A stretch of 33,831 bases of DNA from Desulfobulbaceae bacterium (GCA_015486315.1 WFRY01000330.1:1-33831); one strand, 5' to 3'; shown: positions 9,263-19,378, counted from the first letter of the stretch. The notes: generated by a model from the letters alone, not told the origin. Numbers and translations are program-made.

Positions 9263-11272
9263 GTGATGAAGAGTATAAAAAAACGTAATAAAAAGCGGAG
9301 CAAGCCCGCTGAAGACATTGACCGGCGCCGTAATGCCGGCAAGACCAAGATTACCCATCGAGATGAGGGCGAGCTTGATTTTTTCCGCCGTCGGGCCATG
9401 TATTCCTCGGTTATTCTGATCTTCTTCTTTGCAACCCTTATTGCCCGTCTCTGGTACCTGCAGATCCAGCAGGGAGAGGAATATAAGAAGCTGGCTGAAA
9501 ACAACCGGGTTCGCTATCTTGAAATTGCTGCCCCGCGCGGCAACATCCTGGACAAAAAAGGACGGGAAATCGTTACCAATCGCCCATCGTTCAACGTGGT
9601 ATGGATTCGGGAGGGAAACCGGCTTGATGAAGATCTGATCAAAAGGATGGCCGGAATCCTGGAGGTGAATGTCTCCGACCTGTTAGCCAGGGTCCGGAAG
9701 ATGGCTGGTACTCCGGGGCATTACCCGATTCGACTTGGCGAAGACATCGACTGGGACAAGGTGGCCTATATAGAGAATAATCGTATGGACCTGCCGGGAA
9801 TCAAGATAGAGGTGGTTCCGCTCCGGGTATATCATTACGGGAATGTTGCCTCCCACGTCATCGGTTATCTCGGTGAAATAAACAAAAAAGAGCTTGCAAA
9901 GGCGGATCCCGGGATCTATCGCGGCGGTGATATGATCGGCAAAATGGGATTGGAACGGTTACGGGAAAAAGACCTGCGGGGAGAGAAGGGACGGGATTAC
10001 ATGGAGGTCAACGCCCTTGGATTTGAGCAGCGAAATTTAAAGGGTGTTGCCCCGCTGCCGGGCAATGATCTGCAGCTCACCATTGATATTGACATGCAGA
10101 AAGCTGCTGAAGATATCATGATGGCGGAAGAAAAATCCGGTGCTGTAGTTGCCATTGAAGTCAACTCCGGGCGGCTGCTTATGTTAGCCAGTTCTCCGGT
10201 CCTTGAGCTGGACAAATTTATCGGCGGCATTTCTCATAAGAACTGGAATGCCATGCTGGACAATCCGAATCACCCCCTGCTCAACAAAATTGTTCAGGGC
10301 CAGTACCCCCCCGGTTCAACGTATAAACTCGTCACCGCTACCGCCGGGCTGGCCGAGGGAGTTATCACACCGGATACCATTATCTATTGTCCCGGATATT
10401 ACCGATTCGGCAATCGTACCTATCGCTGCTGGAAACACAGCGGCCATGGTGCGGTAAACCTGAAACGGGCCCTGTCTGAATCCTGTGACGTCTATTTTTA
10501 TCAGGTAGGCCAGCGTCTCGGGGTTAACAGGCTTGCCGGTTATGCAAAACGCCTGGGGCTTGGCAAGAAAACCGGGGTGGAGATGGAACATGAAAAGTCA
10601 GGCCTTATTCCCACCTCGGACTGGAAGATGAAACGGTATGGCAAGCCCTGGCAGGAGGGCGAGACATTATCTGTTGCCATTGGTCAGGGGTTTGATCTGG
10701 TAACGCCCCTCCAGCTGGCACTTATGACCGCTACCGTTGCCAATGGCGGCACCCTGTATAAACCAAGCCTGATTGAACAGGTTCGAGACCCGGAGGGCCG
10801 GATTCTTGAACAGTTTACCCCCACAGTACTTGATCGGTTCACAGGTCAGGACCATAACCTGGACCTGGTACGCAAGGGCCTGATAGAGGCGGTGAATGGA
10901 CGACATGGCACAGGTCGTAGAGCCAGACTCAAAAACATTACGGTTGCCGGCAAAACCGGTACAGCCCAGGTGGTACGCTTAAAGCAGTACAGGCATCTTA
11001 AAGAAAAGGATATTCCGTATAAATACCGGGACCATGCCTGGTTTACCTGTTTTGCACCTGCGGAAAAACCCGAAATTGCCGTCAGTGTACTGGTGGAACA
11101 TGGACTGCACGGCGGATCGGGTGCTGCACCTATTGCCAAAGCGGTTCTGGAAAAATATTTTGGCGACAGGCTGCAGGATCCGAAAGAGGTAACCACTGTT
11201 ATCGTGCCGGGAAACCTACTGGCCGACATTCTTAATCCACCGGCGGATCACGATGCCGGAACGACTGACTGA
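9263..11272 (+). CDS. mrdA: Penicillin-binding protein 2 (peptidoglycan D,D-transpeptidase)
   Basis: PRGNILDKKGREIVTNRPSFNV; YPPGSTYKLVTA (SxxK); SESCDVYFYQ; VAGKTGTAQV. Confidence 0.95.
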   Translation: MMKSIKKRNKKRSKPAEDIDRRRNAGKTKITHRDEGELDFFRRRAMYSSVILIFFFATLIARLWYLQIQQGEEYKKLAENNRVRYLEIAAPRGNILDKKGREIVTNRPSFNVVWIREGNRLDEDLIKRMAGILEVNVSDLLARVRKMAGTPGHYPIRLGEDIDWDKVAYIENNRMDLPGIKIEVVPLRVYHYGNVASHVIGYLGEINKKELAKADPGIYRGGDMIGKMGLERLREKDLRGEKGRDYMEVNALGFEQRNLKGVAPLPGNDLQLTIDIDMQKAAEDIMMAEEKSGAVVAIEVNSGRLLMLASSPVLELDKFIGGISHKNWNAMLDNPNHPLLNKIVQGQYPPGSTYKLVTATAGLAEGVITPDTIIYCPGYYRFGNRTYRCWKHSGHGAVNLKRALSESCDVYFYQVGQRLGVNRLAGYAKRLGLGKKTGVEMEHEKSGLIPTSDWKMKRYGKPWQEGETLSVAIGQGFDLVTPLQLALMTATVANGGTLYKPSLIEQVRDPEGRILEQFTPTVLDRFTGQDHNLDLVRKGLIEAVNGRHGTGRRARLKNITVAGKTGTAQVVRLKQYRHLKEKDIPYKYRDHAWFTCFAPAEKPEIAVSVLVEHGLHGGSGAAPIAKAVLEKYFGDRLQDPKEVTTVIVPGNLLADILNPPADHDAGTTD

Positions 11273-11279
11273 GTGAGAT

Positions 11280-12392
11280 ATGCTGCGTTTTGACCGACGA
11301 TTGATCCATCATTTTGACTGGGTAATGCTGTTGATGCTTCTCCTGGTGTCTGCAATGTCACTGGCCAACCTGTTCAGCTCAACATGGGTCGGTGGCCCGG
11401 GCCCATCAACTGTGTTCATGAAACAGTTCTATTTCTTCCTGGTTGGCTATGTCCTGATCTTCATGTTGATCAGTATGGATTATAAGCATCTGGAAAAATT
11501 AGGCTATGCCAGCTATGTACTCATCTGTTTCCTGCTGCTCTACACCAACCTGTTTGTCCATACCATTGCCGGTACCCAGCGCTGGATAAATCTCGGTTTT
11601 TTTCATCTTCAGCCGTCTGAACCGGCAAAACTCGTTCTTGTGCTGGTGCTCGCCAGTGTCTATTCCCGCAGTGATGTCGGAGGAAGGGGATACGGCCTGC
11701 TTGACTTACTTAAACCCGGTATATTAACGGCAATACCGTTTGTTCTGATCCTGGTTCAGCCGGACCTGGGAACAGCTCTGATGTTGGGAATTTTATTTGT
11801 TTCCATGACCCTGTTTGTCAAGCTGCGCTGGTCGACAATGGGCATCCTTGGGGGAACCGGCCTTATCCTTGCCGTACTGGGCTGGAAATTTGCTCTTAAG
11901 GATTATCAGCGCCGCCGGATTGAGACCTTCCTCAACCCGGAAAAAGACCCCATGAACCATGGCTACCAGATCACCCAGTCTAAAATTGCAGTGGGCAGCG
12001 GGCAGGGCTTCGGCAACGGATTCATGGAGGGCACCCAGGGACATCTCCACTTCCTGCCCGAGCGGCATACCGATTTTGCCTTCTCGGTCTGGTGCGAGGA
12101 GTGGGGGTTTGTCGGAGCCCTGTTTTTTCTGAGCTGTTATTTCTTCATGCTCCTCTGGGGCATTAACATTGCCCTGACAGCCCGGGATAAATTCGGCGTT
12201 CTCCTTGCATTCGGCCTGGTCATGCTCATCTTCTGGCAGGCCGTAATCAACCTGTTTATGATAATGGGATTCCTGCCTGTAGTGGGGATTCCCCTCCCCC
12301 TGTTCAGTTACGGCGGATCTTCTCTCTGGACCACCCTGCTGGCCATCGGCATCCTGATGAATATCCGGATGCGCCGTTTTCAGACGCAGTAG
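11280..12392 (+). CDS. rodA: Rod shape-determining protein RodA (SEDS glycosyltransferase)
   Basis: GTQRWINLGFFHLQPSEPAKL, LVQPDLGTALM, FLPERHTDFAFSVWCEEWGFVGA, GIPLPLFSYGGSS. Confidence 0.95.
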   Translation: MLRFDRRLIHHFDWVMLLMLLLVSAMSLANLFSSTWVGGPGPSTVFMKQFYFFLVGYVLIFMLISMDYKHLEKLGYASYVLICFLLLYTNLFVHTIAGTQRWINLGFFHLQPSEPAKLVLVLVLASVYSRSDVGGRGYGLLDLLKPGILTAIPFVLILVQPDLGTALMLGILFVSMTLFVKLRWSTMGILGGTGLILAVLGWKFALKDYQRRRIETFLNPEKDPMNHGYQITQSKIAVGSGQGFGNGFMEGTQGHLHFLPERHTDFAFSVWCEEWGFVGALFFLSCYFFMLLWGINIALTARDKFGVLLAFGLVMLIFWQAVINLFMIMGFLPVVGIPLPLFSYGGSSLWTTLLAIGILMNIRMRRFQTQ

Positions 12393-12464
12393 ATTTCCAC
12401 GATCGTCCCGTTACCTCTTTTTAGTATGCGCAACTACACTCTTAACATAACAACACCACGGAAT

Positions 12465-12571
12465 GTAAGCGTTTCAGGAACGCCCTGCTGTGCGTGATCA
12501 AGTCCCCCGATAATACCCCTGTATATCTGGGGACTTGAGCGCGTGCAGCAGGGCGTTCATGGAGCGCTTAC
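12465..12571. repeat. Dispersed palindromic repeat, family B copy 1
   Basis: GTAAGCGTTTCAGGAACGCCCTGCTGTGCGTGATCAAGTCCCC...GGGGACTTGAGCGCGTGCAGCAGGGCGTTCATGGAGCGCTTAC; near-complete palindrome between convergent rodA and the transporter gene. Confidence 0.85.
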
Positions 12572-12574
12572 TCT

Positions 12575-13495
12575 TTACCTTCTCTGCACGTAAGCTGCAA
12601 GAAAGGAATCGATAAAGAGCTGGAAGAAGTGAAACATCAGGCAGACAATGATCGCACTGCCGGTATCATAACGGATGTTGGTCAACACGGCCAGTCCGAT
12701 GGCCAGGGTCTTCTGGGAAGCTACAAAAACCAGGGCCTTGTGATCAGCCGAAACCAGGTGTAACATTTTTCCGGCTTGCGCAGTGATGATCAAAAGCAGG
12801 CAATGGAGTATGGAAACCCCTGCCAGAACCATACCATACTCATTGAGCCCCAGACCGGAAAAAGCACTTTTGGAAACTGACAGGGAACTGTAAACCACCA
12901 GGATAACACAGGCCGAGTTAACATAACTCCAGTTTGGCGAGATCCGGCTCCTGCCGCTTGTATTGCGGATCAACTTGCCCACGGCAAAGGGCAGAAGAAC
13001 GAAAAAAATCATTTTCACCAGCAGCGCCGTCTGGTCAATATCTACCGGCCCCGCCGCCTTAAGACAGAGGTCAAGCGTGAAGGGCATGATAAAAATGCCC
13101 AGCAGGTTGAGGGAGATGGTGATGAACAGGGCCAGCACCGCATTCCCCCGACTCACCTCGGTAATAACAATACCAGAAGAAATGGTAGGCGGCACCGCCG
13201 AGATAATGATTAATCCCATGGCCAGGGAAACCGGGAAATCAATCAGTCTGATTATCACATACCCCAGCAGAGGGGCAAGCAGCAGCGAAATAACAGCTGC
13301 CGTCAACACAATATGAAACAGGTGCCTGTCCAGCGGCAAAGCCTTTGATCCTGTCTGATAACCGCTGACCAGAAAAATTATAAATACCAGAATCCTGGTA
13401 CCGCTGTTCTCGGAAATAAAGATACCGCCACCGGGCAGAAGCAGGGCTAAAACAATTGCCGACAACAGGCCCAAGGGAAGAAAGAGCTGTTTCAT
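12575..13495 (-). CDS. BASS-family (bile acid:sodium symporter / SLC10A7-like) transporter
   Basis: Polytopic; IIISAVPPTISSGIVITEVSRGNAVLALFITISLNLLGIFIMPF and VFVASQKTLAIGLAVLTNI motifs. Confidence 0.85.
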   Translation of the reverse strand: MKQLFLPLGLLSAIVLALLLPGGGIFISENSGTRILVFIIFLVSGYQTGSKALPLDRHLFHIVLTAAVISLLLAPLLGYVIIRLIDFPVSLAMGLIIISAVPPTISSGIVITEVSRGNAVLALFITISLNLLGIFIMPFTLDLCLKAAGPVDIDQTALLVKMIFFVLLPFAVGKLIRNTSGRSRISPNWSYVNSACVILVVYSSLSVSKSAFSGLGLNEYGMVLAGVSILHCLLLIITAQAGKMLHLVSADHKALVFVASQKTLAIGLAVLTNIRYDTGSAIIVCLMFHFFQLFIDSFLAAYVQRR

Positions 13496-13535
13496 GAATC
13501 CCGGCTCTCTTGCAGGCCAGACGTTCCCGGCACAA

Positions 13536-14738
13536 TCACTTGATGTCTGCCAGTACTGAAGTCACCTGCTCGATACATTGATCAATTTCTTCCCTGCTCA
13601 CGATCAACGGTGGTATAAAACGCAGTACCCGCATGCCGGCAAAGTTGATCAGGAGACCTTTTTTAAAGAGCTGCTGAACAATATCAGCCCCATGTTCAAT
13701 GCCCCGTTCTGTCAGGACCAGTCCAAGAAGCATCCCCCGACCCCGTACTCCGGTGGCCAGCCCCGGAAACCTTGCCGCGACCCCCTGCAGTTGTTCGACA
13801 AAATAGTCGCTTCGCCCCTGGAGAGAGGCAAAAAAACCATCTGCCAGCATGGTCTGCAGCACTGCAACTCCGGCAGCAGCAGCTACCGGGTTGCCGCCAA
13901 AAGTGGAGGCGTGGGTGCCCACACCAAGGGAGGCAGCTATCTCCTTCCGAGTCAGCATGGCACCGATGGGCAGACCATTTCCCAACGCCTTTGCCAGGGT
14001 CATAATATCCGGTATAACCCCTAACTGCTGGTAGGCAAAGAGGCTTCCGGTCCGCCCAATACCTGTCTGGACCTCATCAAAGATAAGCAGCAGACCGTGT
14101 TTATCACAGAGAGCCCGAATCGCCTGCAGGTACGCGCCGTCAAGCGGCCGCACCCCGCTCTCCCCCTGCAGCGGTTCACAGAGAACGGCACAGGTTTTAT
14201 CAGTAATCAACGCTTCTATTTTATGCGGATCGCCAAAACCGGCATGGACAAAACCAGAGGGCAGCGGTTCAAACCCCTGATGAAACTTGGGTTGGCCGGT
14301 TGCCGCCACAGTGGCAAGGGTCCGCCCGTGAAAGGAGCCGGACAGCGAAATTACTTCAAAACGGCCCTCATCGCTGTGAATCCTGGCCAGTTTAATAGCG
14401 GCCTCATTGGCCTCGGCACCGGAATTGGCCATGAACACCCGGTCGGCAAAGCTGTTTGCCGTCAAGAGTTCGGCGAGCTGTATCTGCGGTTCGGTATGAA
14501 AGAGGTTGGAGACATGCATAAGCTTTGCCGCCTGCTCACAAACCGCTCTGGTCACTGCCGGATGACAGTGACCGAGCGAACAGACCGCAATACCTGCCAG
14601 AAAATCAAGATACTCTTTACCATCCGCATCCCAAAGTCTGCATCCATCACCTCTGATCATGGCTGCCGGAAACCGGCTGTAGGTTCCTACAAACACTGAT
14701 TCTCCTCTGTTTATCCACTCTGCATTGTTCATACTCAT
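13536..14738 (-). CDS. argD: Acetylornithine aminotransferase
   Basis: [68 protein letters not shown]. Confidence 0.94.
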   Translation of the reverse strand: MSMNNAEWINRGESVFVGTYSRFPAAMIRGDGCRLWDADGKEYLDFLAGIAVCSLGHCHPAVTRAVCEQAAKLMHVSNLFHTEPQIQLAELLTANSFADRVFMANSGAEANEAAIKLARIHSDEGRFEVISLSGSFHGRTLATVAATGQPKFHQGFEPLPSGFVHAGFGDPHKIEALITDKTCAVLCEPLQGESGVRPLDGAYLQAIRALCDKHGLLLIFDEVQTGIGRTGSLFAYQQLGVIPDIMTLAKALGNGLPIGAMLTRKEIAASLGVGTHASTFGGNPVAAAAGVAVLQTMLADGFFASLQGRSDYFVEQLQGVAARFPGLATGVRGRGMLLGLVLTERGIEHGADIVQQLFKKGLLINFAGMRVLRFIPPLIVSREEIDQCIEQVTSVLADIK

Positions 14739-15619
14739 GCTGTAATCTCCGTGCCGATGCCCTTATGGGTGAAAATTTCCAGCAGAATGGCATGCTCCTG
14801 CCGACCGTCGACAATATGTGCCTTGCCCACACCGCCGTGAGTAACCGACGCGCAGCAGCGAAGCTTGGGAATCATGCCGCCCTGGATCACACCTTCATCA
14901 ATCATCTGCTCGATGGACTGCCCGGCAATGGATGACAGGAGTTGTCCATCACCGTCCTGTACGCCCTCCACATCAGTAAGCAGAATCAGCTTGACGGCAT
15001 TCAGCTCTGCAGCGATTGCTCCGGCCACAAGATCTGCATTAATATTATAGGCCTGGCCGTCTTCACCTACCCCCACAGGTGCGATGACCGGAATAAAATC
15101 TTCGGCATCCAGGGTCCGGAGGATTTCCGGGTTTATCCTGGTCACTTCACCCACCCGGCCCAGGTCAATGAGTTCCGGCGGTGCATTTTCAACCTCGGGT
15201 CTGCTTAAAATCTTCATCTTCCGGGCCTGGACAAGATCCCCGTCCCGGCCGGAAAGCCCTACGGCCTTACCGCCGCAATGGTTGATCAGGCCGACAATCT
15301 CCTTGTTCACCTTACCGACCAGTACCATCTCAACCACATCCATGGTCTCGCCATCCGTGACCCGCATTCCCTGGATATAGTTGGAGGTAATCTGCATCTT
15401 TTCCAGAAAGCGGTTAATCTGCGGACCGCCTCCGTGAACTATTACCGGATTAAGGCCAATATATTTGAGCAGGATCACGTCCAGGGCAAAACTTTTTTTA
15501 AGCGCTTCATCCACCATGGCGTGACCACCGTATTTGATCACCACGGTTTTTTCATTAAACTCTCTAATATACGGCAACGCCTCTATCAGCACCTTGGCCT
15601 TGGCTATTTCTTTCTCCAT
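14735..15619 (-). CDS. argB: Acetylglutamate kinase
   Basis: [42 protein letters not shown]. Start set at 15619 ([21 protein letters not shown]) after GGAG; the ORF-track start at 15676 lies inside the inserted repeat. 4-bp overlap with argD. Confidence 0.94.
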   Translation of the reverse strand: MEKEIAKAKVLIEALPYIREFNEKTVVIKYGGHAMVDEALKKSFALDVILLKYIGLNPVIVHGGGPQINRFLEKMQITSNYIQGMRVTDGETMDVVEMVLVGKVNKEIVGLINHCGGKAVGLSGRDGDLVQARKMKILSRPEVENAPPELIDLGRVGEVTRINPEILRTLDAEDFIPVIAPVGVGEDGQAYNINADLVAGAIAAELNAVKLILLTDVEGVQDGDGQLLSSIAGQSIEQMIDEGVIQGGMIPKLRCCASVTHGGVGKAHIVDGRQEHAILLEIFTHKGIGTEITA

Positions 15620-15643
15620 TCCCTGTACTCCAATACAATTATT

Positions 15644-15795
15644 GTAACTATTCAGGAGCACCTCATCTTCGCCCATTTAAGCCTGCTCGAGTAGCACTAG
15701 TACACTTCACAGTCTTAAATGAACGAATCTAAGGCACTCCTGAACAGTTACAGGACGGTGGTTTTGCAAGTTTTCTGCACCACCTGAATAGTTAC
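15644..15795. mobile_element. MITE-like element, family A copy 2
   Basis: GTAACTATTCAGGAGC...GCACCACCTGAATAGTTAC, perfect 8-bp direct repeats CAATTATT (15636-15643 and 15796-15803); shares blocks CTCGAGTAGCA, GTCTTAAATGAAC, GAATCTAAGGCACTCC, GAACAGTTACAGG with copy 1. Confidence 0.88.
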
Positions 15796-15987
15796 CAATT
15801 ATTATATATAAAATCTAAAATTATACCCACCCTCTGGCCGTCTTGTAAACAACTCTCTTTCCCCATATTCCGGAAGACGCTTATATCCGGAAACGCTTTA
15901 CATTTACCGGCGAACCCGGTATTCTTTGCTATTAATGCAAAAAACAATCCGGAACAATCAGTACACGTAATTTAAATAGGGATAACA

Positions 15988-16515
15988 ATGTCTATCTTTT
16001 CATTACCTGCCAGACAGGCCCTGCAGACGATGATGGTTATCACCCTTATCCTGTTTACCGCAGGACCGGGGTTCAGTGAAGACGAACCTATTCATATCGA
16101 GGCAGACCGCATGGTCTCCCAGGAGCAGAAAAACTCTGTTGTCTTTATCGGCAACGTAGATGCCAGTCAGGGCAAGATCACCATCCGCTCCGACGAGATG
16201 ACGGTGTATTACACCCAGAACGACAAAAGCAAACCAAAATCCCAATCCAGTCAGGTTAAAAAACTGATCTGCAGGGGCAATGTGGAGATCACCCAGGATG
16301 ACTGGCTGGGAACCAGCAAACGAATGGACTACTTTGCCAAGGACCGGAAGGTAATTCTGACAGGTGATGCCAAGGCCTGGCAGGGACAGAACATGGTCTC
16401 CGGTAAAACTATTATTTATTACCTTGATGAAAAAAGATCCGTTGTTGAACAGGACAGAAAAAAACCGGGTCGGGTCAAGGCCGTTATTCATCCTGAATCC
16501 GATTCAAAAAAATAA
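15988..16515 (+). CDS. lptA: LPS transport periplasmic protein LptA (OstA-like)
   Basis: Signal peptide; IHIEADRMVSQEQKNSVVFIGNVDASQGKITIRSDEMTVYY; directly upstream of lptB. Confidence 0.88.
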   Translation: MSIFSLPARQALQTMMVITLILFTAGPGFSEDEPIHIEADRMVSQEQKNSVVFIGNVDASQGKITIRSDEMTVYYTQNDKSKPKSQSSQVKKLICRGNVEITQDDWLGTSKRMDYFAKDRKVILTGDAKAWQGQNMVSGKTIIYYLDEKRSVVEQDRKKPGRVKAVIHPESDSKK

Positions 16516-16517
16516 TA

Positions 16518-17249
16518 ATGAAATCCGGCTCAATCCTGGAGACCAGAAATCTTATAAAAGAATATCGTTCACGCAGGGTGGTGGATCAGGTCAACCTCCA
16601 GGTGCAGAGCGGTTCCATTGTCGGCCTGCTGGGGCCGAACGGGGCCGGTAAAACCACAACTTTTTACTCCATCGTCGGATTTATCCGGCCCACAGCCGGT
16701 TCCATTTATCTTGACAGGGCAGACATTACCACCCTTCCCATCCACCAGCGGGCATCCCGGGGTATTACCTATCTCGCCCAGGAACCATCGGTCTTTAAAA
16801 AACTGACCGTAGAAGAAAATGTCCGTATCGTCCTTGAACCGCTTGGGTTAACCCGCAACGAGATCAACAATCGTATTGAAGAACTGATGGCGGAACTGAA
16901 GATCGAATACCTGGCCCAGAACAAGGGGCATGCCCTTTCCGGCGGTGAACGAAGACGGGTGGAGATCATGCGGGCCCTGGCCACCCGGCCTCGTTTTATC
17001 CTGCTTGATGAGCCGTTTGCCGGTGTCGATCCCCTCTCGGTTGCCGATCTGCAGCAGATCATCCGCGGCCTCAAGGACAAGGGACTCGGCGTGCTGATCT
17101 CAGACCATAACGTCCGGGAAACGCTGCAGGTTTGTGATTTTGCGTATATTATGAATGCAGGCCAGATTCTGACCAGTGGCGTTGCTGCAGATATCATTGA
17201 AAGTGAACTCGCCAAAAAGATGTACCTGGGCGAAAACTTTACCATGTAA
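16518..17249 (+). CDS. lptB: LPS export ABC transporter ATP-binding protein LptB
   Basis: GLLGPNGAGKTTTFYSIVG; LSGGERRRVEIMRALATRPRFILLDEPFAGVDP. Confidence 0.95.
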   Translation: MKSGSILETRNLIKEYRSRRVVDQVNLQVQSGSIVGLLGPNGAGKTTTFYSIVGFIRPTAGSIYLDRADITTLPIHQRASRGITYLAQEPSVFKKLTVEENVRIVLEPLGLTRNEINNRIEELMAELKIEYLAQNKGHALSGGERRRVEIMRALATRPRFILLDEPFAGVDPLSVADLQQIIRGLKDKGLGVLISDHNVRETLQVCDFAYIMNAGQILTSGVAADIIESELAKKMYLGENFTM

Positions 17250-17265
17250 AGAGCAAACCTGATCC

Positions 17266-18717
17266 ATGCTTGAGCTCCGACAACAGCTGAAACTTGCCCA
17301 GAAACTCGTGATGACGCCGCAGTTACGTCAGGCGATCAAGCTGCTGCAGCTCAACCGGCTGGAGCTCACCGATGCCCTGCAGTCGGAAATGGAACAAAAC
17401 CCACTGCTTGAAGAGGCTGTCGATCTCCCCGACGTTGACAGCAACCCGGAATCCCTGTCCGCAGAAGAGGTCAAGGAGCTGCCCGAAACAGCCGCCACCA
17501 CCCAGGTGGCCGGTGACGACCCGACCACGGTTGCCGAGGTAAACTGGGAAGATTATGCCAATAACTTTGACTCCGACTTTTCCTTTGCCAGGGAGACCCC
17601 GCCTGCTGATGCTCCTTCGCAGTTTGATTTTATCTCTGCGTCCCCCGGACTTAACTCGCATCTGCAATGGCAGCTCAGTCATCTGAAACTGAACGAGCTG
17701 GATAAAAATATTGCTCATTTTATTCTCGGAAACCTTGACGGGCACGGCTTTTTTGAAGCTGATATTCCCGATATCTGTACCTATGCCCACTGCACAGTAG
17801 AGGAGGCGGAAGGCGTTCTACGGCTCGTGCAAAGCCTGGAACCACCGGGGATTGCCGCCCGGGATATCCGGGAATCCCTGCTTCTGCAGCTGGATCGACT
17901 GGAGCAGGATGAGTCTCTGGCGTACCGGATCGTAGAAGAACACATGAACGAGCTGCAAACACGAAACTACGCCCTGATTGCACGCCAGACAGGTGTTACG
18001 GCCCGTAAGGTTCTGGCGGCTGTGGAGGTCATCTCCTCGCTCACTCCCTATCCCGGCAACGAATTCAGTAACGAGCAGACAAACTATGTCGTTCCCGATG
18101 TGTATGTGTACAAGATAGATGGTGAATTCGTTATCCAGCTCAACAATGAGGGCCTCCCCCGGCTGCAGCTATCTGAAGAGTACCAGAAACTGATCAAAGA
18201 GAAAAAGGCGCTGAATACGGAATCAAAGGGTTACCTGCAGGAAAAAAAACGAAGCGCCCAATGGTTTATCAAATCACTCCAGCAGCGCCAGCGGACTATT
18301 TACAAGGTAATGGAAAGCCTGCTTAAATTCCAGCACGACTTTTTTGAAAAAGGGCCGGGCTTTCTCAAGCCACTCATCCTCCATGATGTGGCAGAAGATA
18401 TCGGTATGCATGAATCAACGGTCAGCCGGGTTACCTCCAACAAGTACGTTCATACCCCCCAGGGAATCTATGAATTAAAATATTTTTTCTCCACTGCCGT
18501 TGCCACCACAAACGGTGATACAGTGGCTGCCGAGGCCATAAAAAATCGTATCAGGCAACTTATCCAGAAAGAGGACTCGGTAAAACCGCTCAGCGACAAC
18601 AAGATCTCCAAGCTTCTCAAAGAGGAAGGAATCAAGGTCGCCCGACGGACGGTGGCCAAGTATAGAGACCAGATGAAAATCCTGCCGGTCAAGCATCGCC
18701 GCAAGGCAAGAAAATAA
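17266..18717 (+). CDS. rpoN: RNA polymerase sigma-54 factor
   Basis: N-terminal Q/L-rich activator region; MHESTVSRVTSNKYVHTPQGIYELKYFFS; RpoN box ARRTVAKYRDQMKI. Confidence 0.96.
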   Translation: MLELRQQLKLAQKLVMTPQLRQAIKLLQLNRLELTDALQSEMEQNPLLEEAVDLPDVDSNPESLSAEEVKELPETAATTQVAGDDPTTVAEVNWEDYANNFDSDFSFARETPPADAPSQFDFISASPGLNSHLQWQLSHLKLNELDKNIAHFILGNLDGHGFFEADIPDICTYAHCTVEEAEGVLRLVQSLEPPGIAARDIRESLLLQLDRLEQDESLAYRIVEEHMNELQTRNYALIARQTGVTARKVLAAVEVISSLTPYPGNEFSNEQTNYVVPDVYVYKIDGEFVIQLNNEGLPRLQLSEEYQKLIKEKKALNTESKGYLQEKKRSAQWFIKSLQQRQRTIYKVMESLLKFQHDFFEKGPGFLKPLILHDVAEDIGMHESTVSRVTSNKYVHTPQGIYELKYFFSTAVATTNGDTVAAEAIKNRIRQLIQKEDSVKPLSDNKISKLLKEEGIKVARRTVAKYRDQMKILPVKHRRKARK

Positions 18718-18729
18718 CGTTGAATACAG

Positions 18730-19176
18730 ATGGTACAACTGGAAGGCGAATGCATAATTCCTGAACTGGAATCAAGCGGCAAAGAAGCTGTGCTGCGGGA
18801 ACTTGCGGAGACCGTGCATCATAAATGCACATTGATCGATATCGACACCCTGTACACAGTTCTGACGGAACGTGAACAGCTTGGTTCCACCGGAGTCGGC
18901 AATGGCGTTGCCATCCCGCACGGCAAGGTAAGCGGCCTGGAAAAACTGCTGCTCTGTCTTGGCCGCTCCAGGACCGGGATCAGCTTTGATGCCGTGGACA
19001 ACCGGCCTGTTCACCTCTTTGTGATGATCCTCTCGCCGCCGGGCATGGCCGAAGAATACCTGCAGACCCTGGCCAGGGTGAGCAAACTTCTCAAAGATGA
19101 CAATATAAGAAACAAATTCCTGCAGGCAGCAGATGTCGAGACTATCCTGGAACTGTTCAACGGAAGCGCTCCATGA
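18730..19176 (+). CDS. ptsN: PTS IIA-like nitrogen regulatory protein
   Basis: TEREQLGSTGVGNGVAIPHGKV; position after rpoN; the last codons and stop lie in repeat family B. Confidence 0.88.
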   Translation: MVQLEGECIIPELESSGKEAVLRELAETVHHKCTLIDIDTLYTVLTEREQLGSTGVGNGVAIPHGKVSGLEKLLLCLGRSRTGISFDAVDNRPVHLFVMILSPPGMAEEYLQTLARVSKLLKDDNIRNKFLQAADVETILELFNGSAP

Positions 19177-19257
19177 ACGCCCTCAAGTCCCCCGAATACA
19201 AGAGGGTATAACCAGGGGTCTCGCTCACGCACAGCAGGACGTTCCTGAAACGCTTAC
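19162..19257. repeat. Dispersed palindromic repeat, family B copy 2 (inverted relative to copy 1)
   Basis: Reverse complement GTAAGCGTTTCAGGAACGTCCTGCTGTGCGTGA...GGGGGACTTGAGGGCGTTCATGGAGCGCTTCC matches copy 1; overlaps the ptsN 3' end. Confidence 0.82.
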
Positions 19258-19328
19258 ATTCTGAAGTGTTATCAAGTCAAGAGTGGCGTTAATGACGCAC
19301 TTACTGTTCAACCGCTCATAATAAACAT

Positions 19329-19368
19329 AAAAAGGCGGTATTTGATTCAGCTGAACCCTGAACCGCCT
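19329..19368 (-). terminator. Intrinsic terminator for the DAHP synthase gene
   Basis: Minus strand AGGCGGT...ACCGCCT followed by TTTTATG, just 3' of the CDS. Confidence 0.65.
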
Positions 19369-19378
19369 CTGCCTGTTA

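Noticed and set aside
12465-12571. Target-site duplication around repeat family B copies
   Set aside because: Flanks CACGGAAT/TCTTTACC and TGTTCAAC/ATTCTGAA do not match, so direct transposition evidence is lacking for family B.
15620-15676. N-terminal extension of argB in the ORF track ([19 protein letters not shown])
   Set aside because: The extension is encoded by the inserted repeat and target duplication; the conserved protein begins at [21 protein letters not shown] after a GGAG site.
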